Assembly (NCBI GenBank): GCA_963971405.1
Contig: OZ020490.1
Coordinates: forward strand, 124,001-188,000
Length of the DNA: 64,000 nucleotides
Direction: 5' to 3'
DNA from: Psococerastis gibbosa
Taxonomy: Eukaryota; Arthropoda; Insecta; Psocodea; Psocidae
In this document: positions 25,901-35,444 of the stretch, in pieces
Layout: each line of letters starts with the position of its first letter
Numbering within the stretch: the first letter of the stretch is position 1
Made by a program: the position numbers and the translations under genes
The notes under the pieces: generated by a model
Database searches by the model: none
Seen by the model: the letters and a program-made list of their open reading frames with translations, nothing else
What the model was told of the DNA's origin: nothing

Positions 25901-28900
25901 TTGTCATTAATTAGTCTACAATGGAAATGGAAAATGTTAGCCACAGCCCTCAAGCTGACCTGACCAACCTATGTCAGCAGCTGTCTAGGACATGACAGCT
26001 ACAGTATGTACTGCTAACAATAACAAACTTCATTTAATACCTCTGTTGAAACATTTTGCTCCCAGTCAGAGCATTTCAAGTGTAAATTTCCTGACTAAAA
26101 AGACATATATTTGTGTGGAAGAGTAACCCAGCCAGCAAGCGGTATGTTTTAAACGAAACATTGAATAATAATTACATTTTCCTTTCTTTAAAAATTCTCA
26201 GACTTAATTGCTTCATTATTAGACCTAATTTAATTTATATTTTATTGAGAGATGAATTCGGGGTAATTTCTTACTGTTTATTTATTTATTATCAAAATAT
26301 TTAATCTTATAATGCTGGGATGGTTACCGGTCAGTGGACAACGCGTCTTAGTTTAGGGCTAGGTCAGTTAAAGAACAAAATTATTTTGTAGGAAAAATTA
26401 ATGTACAATCTTCCAATTAAAATTTTGATTTAATATGTGGAAGCTCTGAAATTGTGGGGTCCACGTAGTGTGTAATTGGCTACAATGTAAACAAACAGTT
26501 GGACAGCTCGTTGCCTGTTTTTGCATTCATTCAACCACTCGGAAATTAACGTATATTTTTGGATGCCACCCCCCCCCCCGCTCCCCATTGCTCATTCAAC
26601 ATTTTACGATTCCTTTCCAACATGCATGATTAATGATTAAAGGAATAAGCCGATGGAACAATGATATACGAGTAAGTAAGTAAGTATACTTGCAGCTTTC
26701 AACTGTAAAATACTTAGTTTTCCAACTTATTACTTTCCAATTTATGCATTCGTATAGAAAGAACATTAACATCCTCTTTCAAGCTATCAACTGGTATAAG
26801 GAAAGCTTTGTAATAGCAGCCATTTATCCGATAGCTTCATTTTACTCCACAAACCGACTATTTCTATATCTTTCTTCTTCTACTTTCTTTCTTCTTTCAA
26901 TTATTTTTTTCTCAAAATCGGCTCTGGTGATTTCTCTAAAATTCACATGTTGTATTATAGTACTTACTTACTAATAAAAAAAAAAACATTAGGCCTCATC
27001 CCACTTAACAGTTAAGTTCAAGGCGACGGGCGTACAAAAAGTTAATAAGACTCAATTTCATGAAAAATTCCTTTAAAAAAAAAAAAAATCTTTCCGAGGA
27101 ACCTTTCTTTCCATTAATGCCTTACCACTTGAGTTATGTAGCCTATTAGGTGCTAAAGAGTAACAAAAGCAAACAGGTTACTTTCCCAAGTAAAGTTTTG
27201 GTTTTTCAAAAAACATATTTTTTGAAAAATGATGGAAATTGCAAGCCCCAATGCATTACATAGTTTTATTATTGTGCACATGTAGACTTGTATTATTTGT
27301 CATTATATGCAATTGTGCTTTTTGTTTTAGGATTGGGAATATTTCTAGGCCGCCGATATTTATCCAACCAACTATTACAGTAGGCCATGCTAATTTATAA
27401 ATTGGAAAACATGTACGGGTTGACTCGTGCTGGTTTTTTTGCATTATGCCGAGGACTATGTACCATATTATACATTATTGTACAGAGAAAAATATGGCAC
27501 CAATTCCACACGCTATTAAAATAACAGTCCACAAACAGCAATTTATGAGAAGACCATAAAATGGCGCACTGTTTGTCTCATATGCTCCAAAATTTATGCA
27601 GCACGGCAAAAATTGTGCTAGCCACATAAATTGCATTTTATTCTGTCGCTTGTAAAAAATATAAACGACCCTGTCTCCACCATGGTTTCCTGTGACAGTC
27701 TTCTTTATACCGTTTTGTTTCCCTTACAAATAGTACCTTACCTTATAAAATTCGAAATTTATAGGTACGCTATTTGTATATATTATTGTAACGTGTGCAC
27801 CACGACCAAAACACCCAAAAATAGATACCTACAGGCCCTACAGTGCCGGCAGAGGCGAGAGTATTTAAACTACAAATACAAAATACCGTTTTTTGTATTT
27901 GTAGTGTTTGCTTCAAAGGGATTTTGTATTTTATTTTAAATACTTTTTTGCATATTTCGTATTTCAAATTGTGGTTCTCATAGTACGCGCGCCAAATTGA
28001 ATATTTCAGTGAGTCACCTTGACTTTAGACACTTTTAAGCTAAGTCTATTTTCTTGTACAGCCTCGGCGTGAATGCACAGACAAGTAAACAGAGGCGGAT
28101 ACAGACTTTTTTAAGGGGGGGTCACGGTCAAATTTGTCGCCCCCCCCCCCTATAGTATTGTCGCTAGTGTTCTTTGATGTGGACCATTGGCATCCTAATA
28201 CATATACACAAGCCCGTAGCCAGGATTTTTTTCGGGGGTGGCTGTGGCGACAGTGATCCTATCTATTGTAAATTTATTTTTTGAGAATTCAATTGTATCT
28301 AGTGTATTATTTAGAGGTTATGGTGTTATTCCTATATATGATAGCATAGGCACATCAAACGCCAATTTATTGGAGGATTTAGTTTCGGTGCAAACGCAGG
28401 CTAACATTTTGGGGTTATACGGACTAAATAGCAATGTCATCATTACGACGGTTTAGATAGAATAGAAATATAGGAGGACCTCCCTCGAGTTGGCGTCGAG
28501 GCAGCAGTTTGGACAGCGGCTGCTGAGGATCGACAAAGATGAAGGGAAGTTGTCAGAGCGGCCAAAAGTCCCCCCGCGCCCCATTATGTCAGAAATTATA
28601 TTGCATTTACCCGAAGAGGAGGGCCCGGGGGTTCCCCCCCGGGGGAAAAATTTCAAAATACAAGTGCGAAATAGTGGGGTTTTACCGGCCATTCTCATGA
28701 AAGTGTGACCATAAGAATGAAAATAGAACCAAAGTTATAAAAACTCAAAATCCGTTCAAAATAATTTTTTTTACCTTCAATTTACTTTTCAAGAAATAAC
28801 AGATATAGGTTGGCGTAACTTAATTTATTTTATTTTAAGCAATATTTGGAAAAAAAGACTGGGTATAACTTTTCAGTGGACTGGGCTAACACAAACGGTC

Positions 28901-31331
28901 TGAGATAGGACCGGTGATAGCTTTTGAAGGGACTGAACTAAACGGGTACCATGTCTTGATCGCCTAGGCTCCCCTAAGCCTAATTAAAATATCTGAAAAA
29001 AAAACCAGTTTCGTGAAACTTGAGTGGAAGTGCTCTTCTGATTGTCAGTCGGGGCATGCTCATCTCGTTCATATTTTTTTTTTCTGTCTATACTTTTTCC
29101 ATGTTTTCCTAACATTTCTAAGCAAAAGCCATAACTTAGATTTGTCCGCAGTCCTGAAAATGTATCCCAGTCCTTGCGAATAGTGGACTGGCATAACGGG
29201 GACTGGAGCTATTGTACAAATCGAACATTTTTTATTATTACGCGGAAATTTGACAGATCTTGACCATGCGAAGTTATCCGGCGTATTTTACTTAAACAGC
29301 TTTAATAAAATACTTGACAAATATTTTTAGATAAATTTGATATGATTTTATGGGAAATGGACCGAACTAACATCAAGGTATGACAAAGTCTGTAAAGGCT
29401 CAGTCGTAGTCCAATATTTTAATAAATAATAATAACATTATTTATTATTAAAAACTTGTGTTATATACTACGACAAGTACGAATTAAATTGAGCCTAATC
29501 CATATTAGCCTACCGCTTGCCTGGTCACACTTTCATGAGAATGAGAATTTAATAGCAGTAAAGTATGGATTGTACAAATCTTACAAACGAATGATGATTC
29601 ATAAAAATAATATTGCATTTAACCCAAAGGGGGGTCTCCCCCGGTCGGAAAATTTGAAAATGTAAGTGCAAAACAGTTGGGTTTTACAGCAGGAAATCTT
29701 GCAAAGGAATGCATATTTGTATTGATCCAAACAGAGGGACCGGGGGAAAATTTTTAAATTTATGAAAAAATTGGTCCGAAATAGTGGGGTTTTACGATTT
29801 TAACAACAGTAAAGTTTTTAATTTACTGAGGAAGACATTCATGTTACCGACCCCCCCCCCCTTGGCTACGGCCTTGATACGACAACATGTAGCTGTTTAG
29901 GTCGTTACCTACTTCCTACAGACACTATACAAAAACTATTAAGAAATTGATACAGCTGCAGGCTGAAATATTTCTTATAAATATAATATAAATATTTCTT
30001 TAACCACGACCGCGGTATGCATGCACTGCGTGCACGCATGCACCCTATACACAACACATTCAAAAATTGGCGCTCAATTTTCACTTTTGTGTATTATCAG
30101 GGCTGGATTTATGTTTTCTCCGCCCATGGGCATATGACAAGCTGCCGCCCCTACGCCCCCCGACACAACCCTTCCTAAAATTTTTACTAACCTTGCTTGG
30201 GTATTTGAGAAAATATTATACAATTTTCTGAGAGCTCATTCACACAGCGCTGAGCGGCCGCCACCTTCGTACAATAGCATCTTACTGCGCGCTCACCACC
30301 CACCAGCGCCCCTTCCAAAATGCTCAAAATTTTCCACAAATTTGCCGCCCCTAAAATCTGCATGTTGCCCATGCGGTAAATCCGGCGCTGTGTATTATAT
30401 TCTTATAAATGTATTGAATATGTTTTTTTTTAAATTTAAATGTTAATAAATGAAATATATTTTTCATCGTTATTTTGCCGCCCCATCGGGGCGTTAAGGG
30501 GGGGGGGGTCATGACCCCCTGACCCCCCCCCCTGTAGCCGCCACTGCAAGTAAAGAAAACAAAATGAGGGCAGCTCTAGTGACTTAAAAAACTACTACTG
30601 TTATGAGAAAGATTCTGATTCCTCAGAAGAACTTGACGACATCGAAGGTATGCAATACCTTATCAAGGACAAAGACCAAGATGTATCGTCTGAAATGCAA
30701 CACTATCGTCGGCAGCTCAGACCCAGGAGAACGCTAATTTCAGCACTGGGGGACCCCACGGGTGGAATATGATTGATGAGCGATTTGAGGGCTTCGTTGT
30801 TTTAAAAGCTAACAATTTTATTGTAGCCCTTTGCACACGCCGTTGCCCATGGGACATGTAGCCCGGTTTCCGGCTGATGACAACTGTTGCAGGAGGCAGA
30901 CTCAGTGATTATCATTCGCCGCTGGTAAAACTTGACTCGAGTGTGACTAGACAACAAAGACAAAATGTCCCCGACAAAATGCTTTGTTGATGTCACACTA
31001 CAATAGTATAGCCTATATATTGAAACGCGTCATGTAGCCTAACATAAAAGAGCGTAGTTGAGTTTCCGTCTGATTTTGAGTTTAATCATGCAGTGTGCAT
31101 ATTCTGTACGTAATTATATATCGTACATTGCAAAGCTCAAGGAGAGAAAATAAGTTGTCACGTCACCAAATACTACATTTATAAAAGCCTTTTCATTTTA
31201 CTCTCATAAAAAGATGAGTGCAAAGTATAAATTTATAAAATATACTGAAAATACTTGTGTATGAGTTACGTGGAAAGCAACTCACCTATGAAAGCGAGAA
31301 ATATCCCTACGATCTCTATCGATTTGCTCAT
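16832..31331 (-). CDS. Beaten-path (Beat) immunoglobulin-family protein, six exons, 3' end missing
   Basis: Minus-strand gene model with coding exons 31331-31286, 21031-20823, 20126-19994, 19741-19604, 17821-17709 and 16959-16832. It encodes a short signal peptide and Ig1 (C42, W56, C109) with the Beat-type YSVKWY and SCEVSAE stretches. Ig2 follows (C155, W168, then LRC in exon 6). Beat proteins are secreted or membrane-anchored neuronal adhesion factors that bind Side receptors during motor axon guidance and synaptic targeting; that role is known of the family, not shown here. Potential N-glycosylation sites (NMS, NLT, NQS, NFS) are present. All listed junctions have GT/AG. Phases agree except exon 4 (ends phase 1) to exon 5 (open only in phase 0), so a missed micro-exon, an internal acceptor or a disabling indel is likely. 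The terminal exon was not found. Confidence 0.82.
17709..17821 (-). CDS. Beat gene, exon 5 (middle of Ig2), phase conflict
   Basis: Acceptor TGTTGTTGCAG, donor AAG|GTAATA. Open only in phase 0, giving ATSSRISLVVGSHDF and NRIRLR. Exon 4 ends in phase 1. A weaker internal acceptor (GCGAG|CGGGC) would restore phase with 11 codons fewer. Confidence 0.7.
18049..18285 (-). repeat. Repeat family A, divergent copy in Beat intron 4
   Basis: Retains the TCGATTTGTGGGCAAACTAC and AATTTCGGAATTTCAACGG blocks of the family (complement orientation). A TATTG microsatellite (18303-18329) follows. Confidence 0.65.
19604..19741 (-). CDS. Beat gene, exon 4 (first half of Ig2)
   Basis: Acceptor TCTTTGCAG and donor GCAA|GTATTT. 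Encodes a PPTVTG linker, GEKLVANCSS and PPVNLTWHLNGELA. Ends phase 1. Confidence 0.88.
19994..20126 (-). CDS. Beat gene, exon 3 (second half of Ig1)
   Basis: Acceptor AATTTCAG and donor G|GTACGT. Encodes 44 codons with RLVLLNVEPSLSGTYSCEVS, the F-strand cysteine region, ending at MLVV. Starts phase 0, ends phase 1. Confidence 0.9.
20823..21031 (-). CDS. Beat gene, exon 2 (first half of Ig1)
   Basis: Acceptor TTCACAG and donor GAC|GTGAGT. Encodes residues 16-85, including LLTCHFDMEGE and YSVKWYRGSDEFFRYSP, a close fit to the Beat Ig1 consensus. Confidence 0.92.
21105..22597 (+). pseudogene. Non-LTR retrotransposon reverse transcriptase, frameshifted, in Beat intron 1
   Basis: The 5'-truncated ORF enters at the RT domain (KSSGLDGIS), continues through FTNYRPLYLTSAIGKIME, NQHGFRK and LNNGILQGSGLGP, and stops at 21752. 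A second frame picks up at FADDCVV, the catalytic motif, and runs through the thumb region (VNCVTYLGLIIDNHMSW) to a stop at 22597. A single frameshift near 21730-21770 therefore breaks the polymerase just before the active site. No RNase H follows, consistent with the CR1/Jockey-type group. It is oriented opposite to the Beat gene. No target duplication was secured. Confidence 0.85.
22902..23387. mobile_element. hAT-like element with duplicated right end
   Basis: The left end CAGGCGCGGATCTA pairs with a right end TAGACCCGCGCCTG (to 23387). A second right end TAGATCCACGCCTG occurs internally at 23170-23183. Flanks GTTTATGT (22894-22901) and GCCTATGT (23388-23395) agree at 6 of 8. It contains two units of the GCGTAAAACCCC array and a short relic of repeat A (about 23245-23320). 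No transposase. Confidence 0.72.
23396..24690. other. Beat intron 1, no further gene
   Basis: AT-rich intron sequence. Short ORFs only. Confidence 0.5.
24693..24745 (-). repeat. tRNA-Glu SINE, body fragment
   Basis: Shares AGGGCTATAAAGCCCTCTCTTAC with the SINE at 6180-6388. Confidence 0.6.
25752..25896 (-). repeat. tRNA-Glu-derived SINE
   Basis: Minus strand: the head includes TAGTGCTACGGACTC, CTTTCACCCGAAAGG and TTGGTTCGAGTCCC, then a body shared with 6180-6388 (GCCCTCCGAAGCATGGCC on the plus strand). Confidence 0.75.
27030..27262 (+). repeat. Interspersed repeat family F, copy 2
   Basis: Matches 5935-6165 block by block, including the TATTTTTTGAAAAATGATGG region and AAGCCCCAATGCAT. Confidence 0.6.
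28209..29876. mobile_element. Nested TIR element, CAAGGCCGTAGCC-type ends
   Basis: Left end CAAGCCCGTAGCCAGG and complement of right end CAAGGCCGTAGCCAAG. The flanking 8-mers (CATATACA, ATACGACA) agree poorly, so the boundaries are less sure. Contains units of the GGGGGTCTCCCCC array at about 28600-28700 and 29620-29830. Confidence 0.6.
30098..30390. mobile_element. 293-bp hAT-like MITE with perfect 8-bp target duplication
   Basis: Starts CAGGGCTGGATTTA and ends TAAATCCGGCGCTG. TGTATTAT occurs directly on both sides (30090-30097 and 30391-30398). Nested inside 28090-30546, so it inserted later. Confidence 0.9.
30560..30775 (+). other. Acidic coding-like stretch, unidentified
   Basis: An open stretch reads EKDSDSSEELDDIEGMQYL, then a basic segment RRQLRPRRTLISALG, before a stop. 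The acidic-then-basic composition is protein-like, and could be an N-terminal transposase relic or an old exon. There is no start or splice support. Confidence 0.2.
31286..31331 (-). CDS. Beat gene, coding exon 1 (signal peptide)
   Basis: ATG at 31331 opens MSKSIEIVGIFLAFI, a compact hydrophobic signal sequence. It ends in G at phase 1 before GTGAGT. Exon 2 supplies GT to complete the Gly codon. The phase match and the signal-peptide character are the support; a 10-kb intron separates the two exons. Confidence 0.72.
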
Positions 31332-33400
31332 TATGACTTCCTTTTGGTGTAGCTCTCACTGCATTACTTGACGCCTACAAGAAAACAAATAATTTGACCA
31401 TTAATTCTTCTTGCAAGAAACCTCTCTGAAGTATAACATAAAATTATTAAATCAAGAAAAATTTTTACTTGGCGGGATTCGAACCCACGATCCATGTCTT
31501 GCAGGAGCATTGTCTTACCACTTACACTATGTAAAATGTCACTAAAATGTACTTTCCTATTTTGGCGAACCTTTTGAAACCATTTTCATTCAATTCATCT
31601 CGACAAGGAGACATTCTCACGAGGAAGTGACGTCACCAGGACCACCTCGATAGACTAGTAGCTACAACAGCTAACATATCCAATAGATATTCTGATTGGT
31701 GGGGTTGTCCTGTAATTTCCTCAGCTGTCACTTGGGTACATATCATCGAGATTATTGTAGCCCTGCCAGCACTTGCTGTCTGATTGCAAAGCCGTGCGAA
31801 ATTGGTTGATTGGCGCTGGGTACATTAGTAATAGCCGGACTACGGGGAAGCAAATACTGGACTTAATCAGCCACAGCAGCCTGCCTGCGTGGCCAGAATC
31901 CTCAACCTACAGCTTTGAATCGAACTTGTGTAAATAATAAAAGTGAATAGGCGCAACAGTCAGGGCGAAACGTGGTTACAGGCCTATATTTACGTACCGT
32001 ACTTATTTAACATAAGTTATTGAATTCAACGCATGAAAACCGCCAAATGTGACACTACAAAACATCGACACCCCCGCTGAGCCGAGGTGGCTAGCCTCCC
32101 CCGTTTATCAGCAGTCCGACAGACACTGAATCACTGAGTCATTCCCCTCTCAGCTTTCAACTCGCTGCTCGATCACAGTCCTGGACCCAAACCCAACCAA
32201 CCTAACAAAACCGGTGGCCGCTACCTGATTATAAATACCAACCCACCTTCCTACAGTGCGCCATTCACTGCTGACTCACCATAAGATGATTGAATCATTT
32301 GGCGTAAATTGAATAACGAAATGGTTTATTGAATTTGATATTTGCAGTGTCTTGCGCTAGAAGTACGATGTCTATGCAAACAACAATCCTCATCTTCGAT
32401 TTCCCCTGCTATCTAAGTTTTAGATTTCTACATTGTAACGTGAAGTTTAGCCTAGCATTCGCCCGCCCAATTCCAGTGGCTTTCAAAAATGTATCATTAA
32501 TTAATGTAGGTACCTACATAACGAATTCATTCATACATAATAAATAAATAAAAGGAAAATTAGCCAACGAACGATAGTCCATTGACTGAGTAAATTTTTG
32601 CATTAACAAATGATTACAAAAATTAATGACGTGTATGCCCGTGAAATTGAGGAGACTTCACTCATTAAGCACCGTGACAGAAGGAAAACTAGAACATTGC
32701 AGCTTTTCGCTGCGGCTATTTAGCCGAGAAGACAGCTCTAATTATCACCCTGTATTGACTTTATGTTATTTTCCGGAATTTACTTAGCAGCAGCAGTGAC
32801 TGCGAGACTTTGCTTTTTTAACCGAGCTATTTTCAAAGGCTGCTTCAAACTTTTGAGAGCTTGTGAGAAAAAGTCCAACTATGAAATACTTTCTGTTTAC
32901 TCTAACTGCTGAAAAGGACTGCTTTTCATTTTCATTTTACTGGCTTAATTAGCGAGCCTGTTTTTGATGTGACTAACTAGCTTATTTTTGCATTAGAGTT
33001 GAGCATTTGCTTAGTTTTAACTACAGACTACAGTAGGCCCTTAGTTGTTTCTGAAGTAAGGCAGAAAGTCTAAAAGATGGATTTCGTTTCCCCTTTATTT
33101 TATTTTTTTCAAAAGAATCTATTATTTTACTTTTACTAAATGTGTCCTATTTTTACGCCCTCCAGGGCAATTGAAGGGGACCCCCGTGACCTTCCGCCAC
33201 TGTGAGCTTACCAGAATATTTTGTCCCATCTGCTAACAGCACAAGTGCATAAACACGAATCTGCAGGATTTCTCTGGACCACTCAAACGAAGTTCATCAA
33301 TGATGAAGGATCTAGGTGTCTGACCATCTTATCTTTCAATGCCCATAATATGGAAGACATTGTTAAGGCCGCTAACAGTGTTTCGTGATCCGACACATCA
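31332..33400. other. 5' flank of the Beat gene
   Basis: Minus-strand upstream region of the Beat start codon. No TATA-Inr combination can be called with confidence. A degenerate tRNA-like sequence lies at 31470-31536. A hAT-like right terminus (CCTTCCGCCACTG, ending about 33201) appears without a partner. Confidence 0.4.
31470..31536 (-). repeat. Degenerate tRNA-like sequence
   Basis: Minus strand: box-A-like GTAAGTGGTAAGACA, a possible TGC-containing anticodon loop with a weak stem, and a strong box B GGGTTCGAATCCC. The acceptor and anticodon stems do not pair well. Most likely a tRNA pseudogene or SINE head. Confidence 0.5.
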
Positions 33401-33419
33401 ACGTACAGACTACTTTAAA

Positions 33420-33960
33420 ATGCATTAATTTTGTATGTTCGAACGTGGGTTTGTTCCCTAAACAAGTACAAAAACGATTCTTACGTTTTCTTTGTTTCAG
33501 GCGTCACGGGACCTATCCACACTACAGAGACAATGCAGTTAGGACGGCTCAGCTTCAAGTGGAGTTTCAGACACTACTATGGAATTTCACATAATTATTA
33601 TCTATCTACTAATTTGATACATAGGAAAGCATGTTGGAGTAAACTGGGACCGGGTCTTCTTAGTTTATGATAAGAGCAATAGCGGAAACAGTATCAAAAT
33701 AACGTCATACTGTTTGCTCTGGCATTCACTTCAGTGTTCACTGCTCTTCTCTAAGAAAGCCATTTGGCCCAGAAGAGCTCGCTGGATCGGACATTTGCTC
33801 CAGCACGAGAACATCGTCAGTTGCATCAATGAAGGAATCAGAGTCAAGGGCACCCAAGAAAGGAATATCTGCAGCCATTGATGGAGGATGGAGGGGCCAG
33901 TACGCCACATGTTGCTGCCAACCAGCCAGCCGGGAGTAAACTTGAAGAGAGAGAGAGCAA
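33420..33960 (+). pseudogene. Fossil LINE ORF2 C-terminal region
   Basis: Plus-strand pieces such as VQKRFLRFLCFRRHGTYP and RRARWIGHLLQHENIV resemble, respectively, the post-RT region and the tail (RxKWIGHxLRHxxxxxxxxEG) of CR1/RTE-type LINEs. Stops and frameshifts separate them. The minus-strand ORF here is a shadow. Confidence 0.45.
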
Positions 33961-34080
33961 TGCATCATGGACGCGTCAGACGCTTTAAAAATTGTTGTAG
34001 CGCATAAATGTTAGGTACGGTTGGTACGCATGTCAAATGCCTAAAAACATGCCTCTATTTTCATATTTTACCTTAGGAGA

Positions 34081-34165
34081 GAAAAAAATCCCTTTCGGCT
34101 TTGGCCGATCAGGTGTAGGGAGACTCCGCAGACCCTGCTTTTCCCTCTACGCTACCTACGCTATG
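34081..34165 (+). repeat. Interspersed repeat family D
   Basis: The TTTCGGCTTTGGCCGATCAGG...CTCCGCAGACCCTGCTTTTCC block recurs inverted at 61010-61092. Confidence 0.7.
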
Positions 34166-34239
34166 TAGGCCTACATAATAATAAGTACCCTAATGAGAAG
34201 TAAAGAATACTTCATTACCACAACATCAACACACAAAAC

Positions 34240-34640
34240 ATTAATAACGACTACAATATATGTGAATTTAAAAGACATCGTTGGAGCCATTTTTGCGAAA
34301 TAATTTTTTTAGACGTTTTTTTGGAGTTTTTTGAGAATAAAACCCCCTCAAATTAAGTTAGCCCCAAAGAAAAAAATTGTTCCGAGGTATGATTTTTGTG
34401 AACTTACATGCCCAGTTTCATCAAAATCGACCGAGTAGTTTGCCCGGAAATCGACGCACAGACAGATAAACAGAACGACAGACAGACAGAACGACAGACA
34501 GACAGACAGACAGACATTTCGTAAAAACCACTTTTTGGGGTTTCTGGGACCTTAAAACGTGTAAATCCGTTGAAATCTCGGAATCGAAAATTTCGACCGT
34601 CACAAAGCTTTCCTTATACTACGTATAAATTGGAAAGCAA
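34240..34640 (+). repeat. Repeat family A, nearly full length
   Basis: Runs from the AATAACGACTACAATATATG block through the CCCGGAAATCGACGCACAG motif, an interrupted ACAG/GACA microsatellite (about 34457-34516), and the terminal hairpin CTTTCC...GGAAAG. The gypsy element inserted three to seven bases past its end. Confidence 0.8.
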
Positions 34641-34647
34641 AAAGATC

Positions 34648-35034
34648 TGTGGGGACCACTTAGTCCCACATGTGTAATAACCAGTCTGCTTCCAGCTTCA
34701 CCTTTTTCCCGGTAGATGGCGCTGTTCACATTCAGATAATTCAATATTCCTCAATCTTCCTTTTACGCATTTATTTCTCTTATTCAATAATATCTTTAAT
34801 CTACCCTCTGTGTCTCATCAACTCCTTTAGCTGTGGACACAGAGTTGGTTTTTCTATATGGAAGCAGGCTGGATCAAATTCAATATTAATTGTAAGCATG
34901 TATCGTTCTCGCCTCACAGCTCATATTGTAACCACTGTGTGTTAAATTACTCTAACTTGAGTCGAAGCACTGCAATACAAACCAATTCAAGTCTACACTG
35001 CCTATTCAATTGCATCGTCCTTCGACTAGCTACA
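34648..35034 (+). repeat. 5' LTR
   Basis: 387 bp, TG...CA ends, immediately preceded by GATC. It differs from the 3' LTR at two C/T positions in the CAATCTTCC...ACGCATT stretch (about 34758-34770). Confidence 0.95.
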
Positions 35035-35035
35035 T

Positions 35036-35053
35036 TGGTGACCCTCGACAACG
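35036..35053 (+). promoter_or_regulatory. Primer-binding site
   Basis: TGGTGACCCTCGAC begins one base after the LTR. The first nine bases fit the 3' end of tRNA-Trp, the primer of CsRn1-clade elements as I recall it; beyond that the match needs a gap. Confidence 0.65.
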
Positions 35054-35059
35054 GAACAA

Positions 35060-35370
35060 GCAGCCTTCCAGTTCCAGCCAGTTCCAGCCAGTTCCAGCTC
35101 CAGTTCCAGCCAGTTCCAGTCCCAGTTCCAGCCAGTTCCAGTTCCAGCTTCCAGCCAGTTCCAGCTTCCAGCCAGTTCCAGCTTCCAGCCAGTTCCAGTT
35201 CCAGCCAGTTCCAGTTCCAGCCAGTTCCAGTTCCAGCCAGTTCCAGCTTCCAGCCAGTTCCAGTTCCCGCCAGTTCCAGTTCCAGCCAGTTCCAGCCAGT
35301 TCCAGTTCCAGCCAGTTCCAGTTCCAGCTTCCAGCCCGTTCCAGTTCCAGTTCCAGCCTCCAGATCGTCT
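35060..35370 (+). repeat. CCAGTT/CCAGCC minisatellite in the retrotransposon leader
   Basis: About 300 bp of hexamer/decamer variants of TTCCAGCCAG and TTCCAG between the primer-binding site and gag. All forward frames of it are open, which produces spurious S/Q/F/P/V-rich ORFs. It is absent from the LTRs. Confidence 0.92.
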
Positions 35371-35444
35371 CATCCGGCCATAGGCGGTGGTAACCACCCC
35401 GGAGCAGCTACATTCACCGCAGCAGCACAGCCACAACCTGCAAG

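Larger units (their letters stand above)
28090..30546. mobile_element. 2.46-kb composite hAT-like element with perfect 8-bp target duplication
   Basis: The left end CAGAGGCGGATACAG and the complement of the right end CAGTGGCGGCTACAG match at 13 of 15 positions. CAAGTAAA flanks both sides (28082-28089 and 30547-30554). Inside are another TIR element (about 28209-29876), array units, and a complete smaller hAT-like insertion (30098-30390). No transposase-like ORF remains. It lies in Beat intron 1. Confidence 0.88.

Noticed and set aside
31470..31536. Functional tRNA gene
   Set aside because: Only box B is strong. Acceptor and anticodon stems fail to pair, and there is no terminator in place.
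33738..33968. 76-codon minus-strand ORF
   Set aside because: The opposite strand reads as a LINE tail (RARWIGHLLQHENIV), so this is a shadow.
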